31,692 nt of DNA from JBDSRX01 sp047445235 (GTDB taxonomy: Bacteria; Patescibacteriota; Dojkabacteria; J137): the NCBI GenBank assembly GCA_047445235.1, contig JBLGEO010000051.1:1-31692 (forward strand). Reading direction: 5' to 3'. Under the pieces are notes generated by a model. The model was not told the DNA's origin and did no database searches. It saw only the letters and a program-made list of their open reading frames with translations. Position numbers and translations under genes: made by a program. Positions within the stretch are counted from its first letter, which is position 1; each line of letters starts with the position of its first letter. Below are positions 8,203 through 16,917 of this stretch, in pieces.

Positions 8203-10083
8203 ATGTATAAAATAAAAAAAGTATTACTAAAAATTAAAGAACTATATAAAAACAGTACTTTTGTAGAGAGATGGCAGGCTAGATTAAATCTAGGAATACA
8301 TCTTCAAAAAAATATGAAGAATAAGCCAAAGATAGGTATGGCTGTCTTAGCTTTAAATAGACCAGAGTATTTAGAAATAACTTTAAATTCTTTATTCAAA
8401 TCAAATCTTGATGCCTACGATATTACAATTCTTATTCAAGATGGTGGATCTGATATTGAAGAAGTAAAAAAGATTATAGAAAAAGACTGGGGTAAGAAAG
8501 TAAAGGTAGAAAGATATTACTCTCCTGTTAGATTCTATAATGCAGGCGCCGCAATAAACAGTGCAATGAAAAAGTTAAATGAGATTGGAGACTTTGACAT
8601 AATAGGTTGGGCAGATCCAGATTGTCTATTCCATCCGGATTGGTTAGAAATGACAATGAAAACATTTTTATGGGCTAAAGCTAACCATAGTGATCATATT
8701 CTCGGACCAATAACTTCTTTTAACTCTTCCGATTATGAATATCATAAGATTTTAGGTACATATAAATCTCCTTCCGGAAACTATGTTGTAAAAAGACAAG
8801 CTGGAATGCTTAACTATTTCTACTTTAAAGAAGATTTCGAAGAGCTTGGTTTCTTCGAAGAAAATCCAGATGATGAAACTCTAATGACTAGAAAATTTGT
8901 AGACTTAAGAATTAGGAACTTTTGTACTGAAACGAGTTATGTAGAACATATTGGTCAAGTATCTATATTGAATGAATCCAGACCTGTTCCTGCTTCTGCA
9001 CATGCAATCTTCCCAGCTAAATCTGATTGGGGAATTGATTTAAAACAATTTAGAAAGAAAGGGGATGAGTTTTATGCTGATATTGAGAGAAGGTATATTC
9101 AAGAGTCTTACAGAATATATTTCCATAATAAGATTGCGCTAAGTCAGAAAATCTTAGCAGCATGGAGCAGAATGTGGGAATTTGCACAAGAAAAGTGGAG
9201 GGAAATGAAAGCTTACGATAAAAGAAAAGCATTCTGGACTAAAAACTTAATCGAACTTAGTGAGTTTTCTGAAGTTAAAGTTAATCTTGAGCACTTCCCA
9301 ACTACAAAAAGCGATATTAAAGTCGACATCGTAATGCCTGTTATTACAAGAGATCTGCCGGTTGCGGGTTTAGCAATTCAATCAATTAGAGAAAATCTTT
9401 TACACCCAATAAATAAAATATATATCGTATCTCCAAATAAGCCTGAGTTAGTAGAGTTTGCAAAACAGAATGATTTGATTTTTATGGATGAGAATAAAGT
9501 CCTACCAATTAAGATTTCTGATGTTGATTATGTTACATTTAACGGTCAGAATACAATGAATAGAGCAGGTTGGATATTTCAACAGTTACTTAAAATTGGA
9601 ATGCATAAACATGTTGAGATGGATCACTACTACATACTGGATTCTGACACTATCTTAACTAGGCCACAGAGATTAGAAATTGGAGGAAAAATGATTTCTA
9701 ACCTTGCAGATGAATACAATGAACCATACTTTAAAACTTTTGAAAAACTAACTGGACTAACTGTTGACTGCCCTTTCTCTTTCACATCTCATCAAATGTT
9801 TGTAAAGGTAGAATTAATGGCTGAATTTTTAAAATATATTGAAGAACATTGCAATATTGAATGGTATAAAGCAATGATTTTAGAAGCAGATAGAACTACT
9901 CACTCTGGAATTTCAGATTACGATAACTTTGGCCAGTATATGTTTAGCCAGCATAGAGACGAAATATTTATTGAATATTTCTATAACATTGGGATCCCAA
10001 GACCATTCTTACCAGACTACCAAGTTTTAAAGAAAAAGCTAAAAAATAAATACAAAACTATTTCTTTCCAGTATTATCTTTAA
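8203..10083 (+). CDS. Two-domain glycosyltransferase: GT2-like domain fused to DUF6492 domain
   Basis: A 626-residue protein that appears to be a fusion. Residues about 43-280 form a GT-A domain: KIGMAVLALNRPEYLEITLNSL, IQDGGSDIEEV, and a DPD metal-binding motif at 138-140 (GWADPD). A long helical linker (about 285-365) is rich in aromatic and charged residues. Residues about 372-615 resemble the DUF6492 family, which is itself glycosyltransferase-like: DIVMPVITRD, YYILDSDTILTRP with DSDT at 480-483, FTSHQMFV, and a late SGISDYDNFGQYMF stretch. Two DXD motifs in one chain suggest two successive sugar transfers, as in some dual-domain O-antigen synthases (inference). The ATG is one base after the previous stop. 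The actual reaction is unknown. Confidence 0.75.
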   Translation: MYKIKKVLLKIKELYKNSTFVERWQARLNLGIHLQKNMKNKPKIGMAVLALNRPEYLEITLNSLFKSNLDAYDITILIQDGGSDIEEVKKIIEKDWGKKVKVERYYSPVRFYNAGAAINSAMKKLNEIGDFDIIGWADPDCLFHPDWLEMTMKTFLWAKANHSDHILGPITSFNSSDYEYHKILGTYKSPSGNYVVKRQAGMLNYFYFKEDFEELGFFEENPDDETLMTRKFVDLRIRNFCTETSYVEHIGQVSILNESRPVPASAHAIFPAKSDWGIDLKQFRKKGDEFYADIERRYIQESYRIYFHNKIALSQKILAAWSRMWEFAQEKWREMKAYDKRKAFWTKNLIELSEFSEVKVNLEHFPTTKSDIKVDIVMPVITRDLPVAGLAIQSIRENLLHPINKIYIVSPNKPELVEFAKQNDLIFMDENKVLPIKISDVDYVTFNGQNTMNRAGWIFQQLLKIGMHKHVEMDHYYILDSDTILTRPQRLEIGGKMISNLADEYNEPYFKTFEKLTGLTVDCPFSFTSHQMFVKVELMAEFLKYIEEHCNIEWYKAMILEADRTTHSGISDYDNFGQYMFSQHRDEIFIEYFYNIGIPRPFLPDYQVLKKKLKNKYKTISFQYYL

Positions 10084-10086
10084 TAT

Positions 10087-11046
10087 ATGAAAGATAAAAT
10101 CAAAAGATTTGTAAACAGACAACTTACAAGAAGGGATTTACTTATCTTAAAGAATAAGACTTTTGAAGATTTAGTAAAAGAGAAGAACTTTTACGATGAG
10201 ATGCTTAAGATTGAAACAGAGAGCCAGTATATTCCAGAAGAGACACTAGAAATCTTAATCTTCTCTTTTGATAGAGCTTTACAGATATACTCTTTAGTGA
10301 AATCAATTAGAGAATATGTAAATAAACCCGTAAAAATTCATGTGATTTACAGGAGCACAACATCTGAGCATCAGAAGTCTTACGAAGAATTAATTAGCGA
10401 ATTTAAAGATATAGATTTTGTTTCGCAAAAAGATAAAACTGACTTTAAAGAAAAATTAATTAGCACTTTAAAAAAAATAAAAACTCAATCCATGTTCTTT
10501 CTTGTAGATGATATTGTGTTCAAAGATTATGTTAAAGTCGAAGACTTACTTGAACATGATTCTAAAAGATATATCTTTAGCTTGAGAATGGGAGATCACT
10601 TGAAAAGAAATCAACCAATGAATAAAGAACAAAGTCTTCCTGAATTTATTGAAAGTACTGATGAAAAATTAACTTGGATTTGGGAAGGTAAAGATTATGA
10701 TTGGGGATATCCGCTCTCAGTTGATGGGAATGTGTTCTCCACAAGAGAGATGATCCTTCTAGCTGAAAATACAGATTACTCTGCACCGAATACATTTGAG
10801 GGTCACATTCAAAAGCATTTAAGATTCTACTCAAAGAGATTTGGTATCTGCTACAAAAGTTCTAGGATTGTAAATTTACCTATCAATAATGTTAGTACTG
10901 TTACAAATAATATTCATGGGAATATCGATCAAGAATCTTTATTAGAGAAGTGGAACGAAGGAATGATGCTAGACTATAAAAGATTTCATAAAGTAAATAA
11001 TATTAGTGCTCATCAGGAACTAGAAGTAAGTTTTATAAAAAGATAG
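10087..11046 (+). CDS. Putative glycosyltransferase-like protein (GT-A-like fold)
   Basis: A 319-residue protein that I do not recognise with certainty. The N-terminal 50 residues are charged and helical. From about residue 53 the pattern ETLEILIFSFDRALQIYSLVKSI, then VKIHVIYRSTTSEHQ, then MFFLVDDIVF with Asp141-Asp142, resembles a GT-A fold with an aspartate metal site. It follows the GT2/DUF6492 fusion after three bases and precedes an FkbM methyltransferase, which favours a sugar-transfer role in the same glycan pathway. No membrane segment or signal peptide is seen. Alternatives are a sugar-phosphate or unknown nucleotide-sugar-binding protein. Confidence 0.55.
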   Translation: MKDKIKRFVNRQLTRRDLLILKNKTFEDLVKEKNFYDEMLKIETESQYIPEETLEILIFSFDRALQIYSLVKSIREYVNKPVKIHVIYRSTTSEHQKSYEELISEFKDIDFVSQKDKTDFKEKLISTLKKIKTQSMFFLVDDIVFKDYVKVEDLLEHDSKRYIFSLRMGDHLKRNQPMNKEQSLPEFIESTDEKLTWIWEGKDYDWGYPLSVDGNVFSTREMILLAENTDYSAPNTFEGHIQKHLRFYSKRFGICYKSSRIVNLPINNVSTVTNNIHGNIDQESLLEKWNEGMMLDYKRFHKVNNISAHQELEVSFIKR

Positions 11047-11067
11047 TTTATTTTTAAACAATTATTC

Positions 11068-11925
11068 ATGAAAAAACAGATTAGAGATTTGGCAAACAAA
11101 TTTGGTTACGATATAACAAAAATACATAAGCACGAAAATCTTCCTCAAACCGCTTTTGCTGCACCTGGGGAACCAGTAATAAATTATCCTTATTTAAGAA
11201 ACTTTAATATTTTTGGGAATAAATTTCAGTTTTTTATAGCTGGAATTAATGGAAAAGAATATTACGATTACGATAATGAGTTATTTGAAAGCGTAGCAGA
11301 ACCAAAAAGTATCTTATCTATTTTAGAACCAAACGACCATGTTCTAGAGATTGGTGCACACAATGGTTTCTATACCACATTGATGGCTACTTTTTTAAAA
11401 CAAGGAACAGGAAGTATAATTGCTCTAGAAGCATTTCCGCTAAATAGTATGATTGCAGCATCTAATATTGGAATTAACCAGTTATCAAATGCAAGGATAT
11501 TGAATGCAGCAGGAAGTGATAAAAAAGGAATTATTGAGATTACAAATGATCCTAATTGTTCTGTAGTTGAGGGAGACGAAGCAAGCAATAAACTAAAAGT
11601 TGAAGCTATGTCTATCGATGAGATCTGTGCAGAAAATCCAAATATAAACTTTATAAAAATAGATGTAGAGGGTTACGAAGAAACTGTTCTTAAGGGAGCT
11701 GTTAACTTATTAAAGAAAGCTCCAAAGATTGAGTTAGAGGTTCATAATGCTAACCACTTATTACAAAATCATGGTGGAGATCTTAAAAGATTACTTCAGA
11801 TGATTGACTATAAAAGATACAAAGGAAGAGTCATGTTTAAAGCAGATACATACAATTATCATGATGTAGATTTTGACAATTTACCCACTGAAGAGGACTT
11901 TAATCTATTCCTAATGCCTAAATAA
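11068..11925 (+). CDS. Second FkbM-family SAM methyltransferase
   Basis: A 285-residue FkbM-type methyltransferase. SAM-binding motif I is LEIGAHNGFYTTLMA at about 93-107. Further motifs are IIALEAFPLNS, where the acidic residue binds the ribose, and FIKIDVEGYEETVLKGA, the family hallmark. It is clearly different in sequence from the FkbM protein encoded at 5429-6379, so the operon carries two non-identical FkbM enzymes plus a third methyltransferase. The likely role is cytosolic O-methylation of a sugar in the exported glycan. The gap to the preceding gene is 21 bases and the next gene begins four bases after its stop. Confidence 0.86.
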   Translation: MKKQIRDLANKFGYDITKIHKHENLPQTAFAAPGEPVINYPYLRNFNIFGNKFQFFIAGINGKEYYDYDNELFESVAEPKSILSILEPNDHVLEIGAHNGFYTTLMATFLKQGTGSIIALEAFPLNSMIAASNIGINQLSNARILNAAGSDKKGIIEITNDPNCSVVEGDEASNKLKVEAMSIDEICAENPNINFIKIDVEGYEETVLKGAVNLLKKAPKIELEVHNANHLLQNHGGDLKRLLQMIDYKRYKGRVMFKADTYNYHDVDFDNLPTEEDFNLFLMPK

Positions 11926-11929
11926 ATTT

Positions 11930-12766
11930 ATGGATAAACCATTAGTATCGATAATAACTCCAGTTTACAACGATGGTAAATTCTTAGATGAATCCTTGAG
12001 GAGTTCGCTCGCTCAAACATACCCAAATTTCGAAGTAATAGTTGTTAACGATGGGTCCACTGACGAATTCACTCTAGACTATCTTTCAAAAATAAATGAT
12101 CCAAAGGTTAAAGTTATTAATAAAGAAAATGGTGGTTTACCAAGTGCTAGAAACGCAGCGTTAGTGGAAGCAAAAGGTGAGTTCTTTTTACCTCTCGATT
12201 CTGACGATAAAATTGAGCCTACAATGATTGAGAAAACGATTGCATTGATGACTGATGAAAAAACTGCTGTTGTTTACACAAACCAAATATATTTTGGGGA
12301 TGAGAATAAACCTATGCCAATGTTAGATTACAATCCACAAGAAGAATTAGTAATTAATCATATTTCTGTGTGCTCCTTAATAAGAAGAAAAGCTTATGAA
12401 GATGTGAAAACGAAAAATGGATTTGGATACAACGAGAACATGACAAAAGGAGCAGAGGATTGGGATTTTTGGATTAATTTACAGGAGTTAGGTTGGGATT
12501 TTAAAGTTGTCCATGAACCATTATTTCTCTATAGAAAAAGATCTGGAAGTGCAACAGCGAAAGCTCTTACTAGATACGACTTTGTAATGAAACAACTTAT
12601 GGAAAACCATAAAGAAATTTACGCAAAAAATTACGACTATGTAATTCCAAAACTTCAGAGTTTATATATGGATAGGGAGATGAGTGTTACAAACCTTAAG
12701 AAGGAAACGCAAAGTCCTGTTTGGCTTCTAAAAAGATTTTTGAAAAGTATTTTTGGGCAGAATTAA
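11930..12766 (+). CDS. GT2-family glycosyltransferase
   Basis: A 278-residue family-2 glycosyltransferase. It shows PLVSIITPVYNDGKFLDESL (about 4-23), VVNDGSTDE around 38-45, NGGLPSARNAAL (about 67-78), and the metal-binding LDSDD at 89-93. A late ENMTKGAEDWDFWINL segment contains the conserved ED-W pattern used in acceptor binding and catalysis. It is the last gene of the leftward-to-rightward operon. Its TAA overlaps by four bases the stop of the convergent DUF2304 gene, so no terminator fits between them. It presumably adds a sugar to the same glycan as its neighbours. Confidence 0.88.
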   Translation: MDKPLVSIITPVYNDGKFLDESLRSSLAQTYPNFEVIVVNDGSTDEFTLDYLSKINDPKVKVINKENGGLPSARNAALVEAKGEFFLPLDSDDKIEPTMIEKTIALMTDEKTAVVYTNQIYFGDENKPMPMLDYNPQEELVINHISVCSLIRRKAYEDVKTKNGFGYNENMTKGAEDWDFWINLQELGWDFKVVHEPLFLYRKRSGSATAKALTRYDFVMKQLMENHKEIYAKNYDYVIPKLQSLYMDREMSVTNLKKETQSPVWLLKRFLKSIFGQN

Positions 12767-13110
12767 TCTTTCTTCTTTACTTCCTTAAGTGCAAGTTCTC
12801 TAACTAACTTTGTAATATCGTTTTGCATCTTGTCCATTCGAAGAAGAGTCCTTAATAGAATGAAAAATATTATTATTGTAGAGACAACTAGAAGTGCATT
12901 AACTCCTAATTCAAAACCAAGCACATGAGCAAAATCTTGTAGAAGAACTGGGAATAAACTTATTAAACTGAAACTCCCCCAAATTACTATTGCTAAGATA
13001 ACTTCTCTAATACCCTTCTTCTGTCTTAAGAATAAAATTATAGATCTTAAAATTAAGAAAGCACAAAGGATGATTATAATTAATTGATAAGCTAGAATTT
13101 CTCCTGTCAT
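12763..13110 (-). CDS. DUF2304 small membrane protein
   Basis: A 115-residue protein with three hydrophobic helices: about 5-25, 36-55 and 65-88. A charged helical C-terminal tail with a lysine-rich end (VKKKD) follows. The size, topology and position fit the DUF2304 family, which is often encoded beside polyprenyl-phosphate glycosyltransferases. Its start overlaps the stop of the upstream GT2 gene in an ATGA (13107-13110), so the two are translationally coupled and may form a complex. A likely role is a membrane partner that holds the glycosyltransferase at the lipid carrier; that function is inference, since the family has no proven activity known to me. Confidence 0.75.
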   Translation of the reverse strand: MTGEILAYQLIIIILCAFLILRSIILFLRQKKGIREVILAIVIWGSFSLISLFPVLLQDFAHVLGFELGVNALLVVSTIIIFFILLRTLLRMDKMQNDITKLVRELALKEVKKKD

Positions 13111-13811
13111 GTTGTAATACTTCTAATAATCATTCTAAAAAACATACTAAATCCATTCATTAAATTTTGTGAGACTCTCATATGTTCTAGTCCATTCCAT
13201 TTCTCTTTTGAATATTTTGAATAAGTAACAGTGATTGGAACCTCAACTGTTCTTAATTGATGTACTCTTGCTTGATATATAATTTCGGATTCAAATTCAT
13301 ACCTATCAAAAATAGTATGAATTTTTTCTAAAGCCATTTTATTGTAGCCTCTAAATCCACTTTGAGTATCGCTTGATGTTGCTCCATAGAAAACAAAAGT
13401 TAAAAAGTTTCCAACTTTATTCGCAAGAACTCGTGTAAAAGGAATGTTCTGATTGTCTATAAACCTGCTCCCTAAGACTACATCTGCGGTTTCATCGAAA
13501 AGGTGTTCTAACACTCTATGGATTTCTTTAGGATTATGCTGACCATCAGCATCTATAGTTACAGCAAAATCGGCACCTAGAAGCTTTGCAGCATCCATTC
13601 CAGTCTGCGTAGCTGCTCCTTTACCTCTATTTATTAAATGGTCTAATACAACACATTTCTTCTCTTTTGCAGCCTTAGAAGTATTATCTAAACTTCCATC
13701 GTTAACTACGATAATATCATCGTAACCTTCTATATTAAGTGCGTCGATGACTCCGCCAATAGCAGGCTCTTCATTAAACGCAGGAATAATTATAAAAACT
13801 TTTTTGTCCAT
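13107..13811 (-). CDS. GT2, polyprenyl-phosphate sugar synthase-like (DPM1 group)
   Basis: A 234-residue GT2 protein of the dolichyl/undecaprenyl-phosphate glycosyltransferase group. Diagnostic pieces are IIIPAFNEEPAIGGVI (about 7-22), VVNDGSLDNT, NRGKGAATQTGM (61-72), TIDADGQHNP at 85-94 and the SDTQSGFRGYN stretch. This group moves a sugar from a nucleotide donor to a polyprenyl phosphate on the cytosolic face. It has no C-terminal membrane domain of its own. The following DUF2304 gene, coupled by an ATGA overlap, may supply the anchor. It could provide the lipid-linked donor for the GT-C enzyme at 14603-15976. The TGA stop is in normal use. Confidence 0.85.
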   Translation of the reverse strand: MDKKVFIIIPAFNEEPAIGGVIDALNIEGYDDIIVVNDGSLDNTSKAAKEKKCVVLDHLINRGKGAATQTGMDAAKLLGADFAVTIDADGQHNPKEIHRVLEHLFDETADVVLGSRFIDNQNIPFTRVLANKVGNFLTFVFYGATSSDTQSGFRGYNKMALEKIHTIFDRYEFESEIIYQARVHQLRTVEVPITVTYSKYSKEKWNGLEHMRVSQNLMNGFSMFFRMIIRSITT

Positions 13812-13827
13812 TTAAAACTAAACTTGT

Positions 13828-14562
13828 CTAAATATTGTATTTAATTATTTCAATCATCGCTTTAAATCCATCTCTAATTGCATTCATTTTTTTACCTTCT
13901 GCAATACTTCTCGGATTGTAAGAAATTGGCACTATTCCTAATTTTAACCTTTTACTATCAATTTTGTATTTAGAAAGTTTTGCCGTAACTTCTGGTTCAA
14001 ATCCGAAATTTGAAGTTGTTTGAATATCTTTAGCGACTTCTCTTATAACATCTCCTCTAACTAGTTTGTAGCAGACTTCCATATCTGGAATCCAACGCTT
14101 GAACCTAGGGTAGGTAAATAGATTAGACAAGACGGTAAGTACTTTATTTCCAAAGTAATTTTGCCAGTAAATTACTTTATTCTTTTTTCCAAATCTATTT
14201 CCGTAAACAACATCAAGTTCCTTGTCTACAAACAGTTTTAATAAATCTACTATTTCATTTGGCTCATACTCTAGGTCCGCATCCTGAATTACAACAACAT
14301 CTCCTGTAGTTTTTAAAAGGCCATTTTTAACAGTAGGAGTTTTTCCTAAGTTTGTTGCGTTTTGAATTGATTTAATTTCCTTATGGTTTGCTGATAACTT
14401 AAGCATTATTTGCCAAGAATTATCCTTAGATCCATCGTTTACTATGATGATTTCTTTCTTGAAGTTGTAAGGTAATTGAACTTGCAGTACTTTGTTTACA
14501 AGCTCTTCTAATGTTTTTTCTTCGTTATAAACTGGGATAACGATTGATAATTTCGATTCCAT
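13828..14562 (-). CDS. GT2, second polyprenyl-phosphate sugar synthase-like protein
   Basis: A 244-residue family-2 glycosyltransferase when begun at the ATG at 14562 (MESKLSIVIPVYNEE). An upstream TTG at 14589 would add nine residues with no family match. Motifs are IIIVNDGSKDNS around 38-49, NLGKTPTVKNGL around 71-82, and VIQDADLEYEP at about 91-101. The DADLEY form is typical of the polyprenol-phosphate glycosyltransferases. The gap to the downstream GT2 is 16 bases, so the two and the DUF2304 gene probably form one three-gene operon. It is divergent from the GT-C gene, with 40 bases between the two start codons, so both may be controlled together. Confidence 0.84.
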   Translation of the reverse strand: MESKLSIVIPVYNEEKTLEELVNKVLQVQLPYNFKKEIIIVNDGSKDNSWQIMLKLSANHKEIKSIQNATNLGKTPTVKNGLLKTTGDVVVIQDADLEYEPNEIVDLLKLFVDKELDVVYGNRFGKKNKVIYWQNYFGNKVLTVLSNLFTYPRFKRWIPDMEVCYKLVRGDVIREVAKDIQTTSNFGFEPEVTAKLSKYKIDSKRLKLGIVPISYNPRSIAEGKKMNAIRDGFKAMIEIIKYNI

Positions 14563-14575
14563 GCCTAGAAATTTG

Positions 14576-14581
14576 TATAAT
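14576..14581 (+). promoter_or_regulatory. -10 box in the 40-base divergent promoter region
   Basis: A perfect TATAAT lies 21 bases before the ATG of the GT-C gene in the 40-base space between two divergent start codons. No good -35 at 16-18 bases is seen. The reverse strand reads ATTATA here, and a TATACA-like box overlaps it, so promoters for both directions may share the same few bases. Confidence 0.4.
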
Positions 14582-14602
14582 GAGGTCAATTATTTAACCA
14601 AA

Positions 14603-15976
14603 ATGTATTTTAACCTTTTAAAAAGGAAAAATCTAATAGTGATTATAATTTTAGCGTGTGTGTTTCTTATTAAGATCTTCTTTTTAACGAAACTTAATAG
14701 TTTGGGATGGGAAGCAGATGAGTACATGCACTTTCTTGAAGCTAAAACTTTGCTTACAAATTTTCCACATAACTTAAGTATTGGGATTGGTGTGTGGTCT
14801 AAACCAGGATATATTTACATTTACGGCATGTTGATTACGATATTTAACATCACTTCTCTGCTTAACGCTCAGATTATTACAATAGTGATTGGGTTGATTA
14901 CTAGCTGGTTAATTCTGAAAATTCTTGCTGAACTTAAATGCAGTTTTAAGATCCAAATTCTAGGGTTAATACTTACAAACTTTTCATTTCTAATGTTTAG
15001 AGGAAGTTTAAGTATTATGACAGAGCCAATATTTGCTCTCTTTTTGACTGCCGGAATTTATTTTTTAGTTAAGCAGAAGTTTGGCTTAAGTGCATTAATG
15101 TTTGGACTTTTACCTTTAGTTCGAATTGAAGGTCTGTTCTTTGTGGCCCTTTTGATCGTGTATGTGATTTATAAGAAGAAGTTTAGTAAGATTGTATTTC
15201 TAATTACTCCAACAATTATTTGGAACTTCCTAGGGTTTCTAATGACTTCCAAATTCTTCTATATCGTCGATAGCGGATACCCTTTGTCAGCAGGTAAATA
15301 CAGCCATGGTGGTTATCCATACTACGTTGAGGGTTTTATGAAAATTGATCCAATTATTTTTGTTTTGTTTTTGATATCGGCAGTTTATATTTTTAGATAT
15401 TTTAAAAATAAACAATGGGTGAAGTTTGGAGTTGTATTTTCGTTTCTTTTGTTCTTATTTCTTCAGATTATTTTCTGGAAGTTTGGACTTTTTGGAACTG
15501 CAGGATTGATGCGATATTTTGTGACGGTTTTACCTTTAGCAATAATTTCAATTTCGCTTTTCTTTGAGCATATTTTTGGATCGATAAAGAATAGATTTGA
15601 GAGTTGCCTAATCGTTTTCGTAATTTGTGTGCTGCAGGTTTTCTTTACAACAGTTTTATTTATGCGAGGAGGTTTAGTATTTAATCAGCAGACAAGAGCA
15701 GTTGTTGAACCTGGGGTTATAGAAGCTGGGGATTGGGTGGGCAAGTATGTGAGTTCAGATACTAAAGTTTATTCTGATGTTCCAGAAGTAATTTATTTTG
15801 CAGGAAGAGATTTAAATAACTCAACGATTTTTGGTGGACACGAAGCATACCTGAGAGGTGAAAATGCCGTTTACATTTTCAAGAAAAGCACAGCTTTTGA
15901 TAATAGCTTCTTTGATAATTTAAAAGGGAGTGAGGTGGTAAACTTTTCAAACAACGTATATGTTGTTACACTTTAG
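14603..15976 (+). CDS. Polytopic GT-C-type membrane glycosyltransferase
   Basis: A 457-residue integral membrane protein with about ten or more hydrophobic helices. The first periplasm-facing loop contains GWEADEYMH (about 35-43), where Asp39-Glu40 match the acidic pair used by GT-C/PMT (GT39, GT83-like) enzymes for lipid-phosphate-sugar donors. A late soluble part follows the last helix, as in these families. Such enzymes transfer sugars from polyprenyl phosphate to proteins or glycans outside the membrane. The ATG at 14603 was chosen because it starts directly before the first basic-plus-hydrophobic segment; the frame is open from 14561. Its divergent neighbour makes a candidate lipid donor. 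Its end overlaps the convergent GT2 stop by four bases. Confidence 0.72.
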   Translation: MYFNLLKRKNLIVIIILACVFLIKIFFLTKLNSLGWEADEYMHFLEAKTLLTNFPHNLSIGIGVWSKPGYIYIYGMLITIFNITSLLNAQIITIVIGLITSWLILKILAELKCSFKIQILGLILTNFSFLMFRGSLSIMTEPIFALFLTAGIYFLVKQKFGLSALMFGLLPLVRIEGLFFVALLIVYVIYKKKFSKIVFLITPTIIWNFLGFLMTSKFFYIVDSGYPLSAGKYSHGGYPYYVEGFMKIDPIIFVLFLISAVYIFRYFKNKQWVKFGVVFSFLLFLFLQIIFWKFGLFGTAGLMRYFVTVLPLAIISISLFFEHIFGSIKNRFESCLIVFVICVLQVFFTTVLFMRGGLVFNQQTRAVVEPGVIEAGDWVGKYVSSDTKVYSDVPEVIYFAGRDLNNSTIFGGHEAYLRGENAVYIFKKSTAFDNSFFDNLKGSEVVNFSNNVYVVTL

Positions 15977-16917
15977 TTTTTCAAGAAAGCTTCTCCAATT
16001 TCTTTAGCAGGAATTGATTCGATATATTCTTGTGTTACTTCTTTTTCTTCAAGCATTCTTAAATACTTAAATGCCATTTGAGAAACATAAGAATCCTGTC
16101 TAGCTTCTGGGAGTTGGTCTTTAATTTTATCTATCCATTTATTCATCACATAAAGTCCGTTTAGTAAGTTTAGATTTTCTTTCATTCCCTTTTTTTCTTC
16201 TGAAATTTTATTGTAACTAACATTTACAAAGTGAAAGACGAATGATCTATTTGTCCATCCAATCTTTCCAAACTGTCTTAAATACATACTCAAATCAAAG
16301 TCATCCCAGTATCCGTGTATGATGTTTGGATCGCAGAAGTAACCTAAGTCTTTGAAATATTCTGACTTGAAGACATTGCAAAATCCAGCACAGAATTTAT
16401 AGAACTTGTCGTATTCATAAAATCTTTTCTCTTTAAAATGTTCGTCATAATCTGATGTTGGAAGTGTTTTTGATTTTAGTTGTAAGTACGAATATTTACT
16501 TATAAATGAAGGGAGAAGTTTTACATATTTCCACCAACTCCTATCGTTATAGTATGAGTTTGAATCTGGTGAGACTTGAACTATATCTGGATTATCCAAA
16601 ACTTCATTTAAATCAATGAGCCATTTTTTTGTTACTATTGTGTCACTATTTAATAAGCAAACTCTCTCAAATTTAACTGCTTGATCATAAACTGAATTCA
16701 CGCCACCAACGAAACCTAAATTCCTTTCATTCTGAGTTAGAGTAATTTGATCTGGATATTTATCTTTATATTTTAGACCGACTTTTAATGACTCTGAATC
16801 CTTAGAATTGAAAACTAAAAAGATATGGAAGTTTGAAGTATGTTTAAAAACGCTTTCGAGACATTTACTTAAATGCCATGGAGTTTTGTAACTAACTATT
16901 ATTATTGCAGTAGTCAT
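15973..16917 (-). CDS. GT2-family glycosyltransferase, rhamnosyltransferase-like
   Basis: A 314-residue GT2 protein of the COG1216 kind. It has AIIIVSYKTPWHLSKCLESV (about 4-23), NERNLGFVGGVN (about 63-74) and a LLNSDTIV motif with NSDT at 90-93 in place of the classical DXD, as is normal for this group. The later GYWDDFDLSMYLRQFG stretch holds the acidic catalytic region. Its start overlaps the stop of the flavoprotein gene in ATGA, so the two are co-translated despite unrelated functions. Its TAA overlaps the convergent GT-C gene by four bases. It probably adds a deoxyhexose or similar sugar to a surface glycan; the substrate is unknown. Confidence 0.85.
   Translation of the reverse strand: MTTAIIIVSYKTPWHLSKCLESVFKHTSNFHIFLVFNSKDSESLKVGLKYKDKYPDQITLTQNERNLGFVGGVNSVYDQAVKFERVCLLNSDTIVTKKWLIDLNEVLDNPDIVQVSPDSNSYYNDRSWWKYVKLLPSFISKYSYLQLKSKTLPTSDYDEHFKEKRFYEYDKFYKFCAGFCNVFKSEYFKDLGYFCDPNIIHGYWDDFDLSMYLRQFGKIGWTNRSFVFHFVNVSYNKISEEKKGMKENLNLLNGLYVMNKWIDKIKDQLPEARQDSYVSQMAFKYLRMLEEKEVTQEYIESIPAKEIGEAFLKN

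Noticed and set aside
240..12766. Recent horizontal transfer of the glycan operon
   Set aside because: Base composition, start-codon context and promoter style look like those of the ribosomal genes in the same window, so nothing visible marks it as recently foreign.
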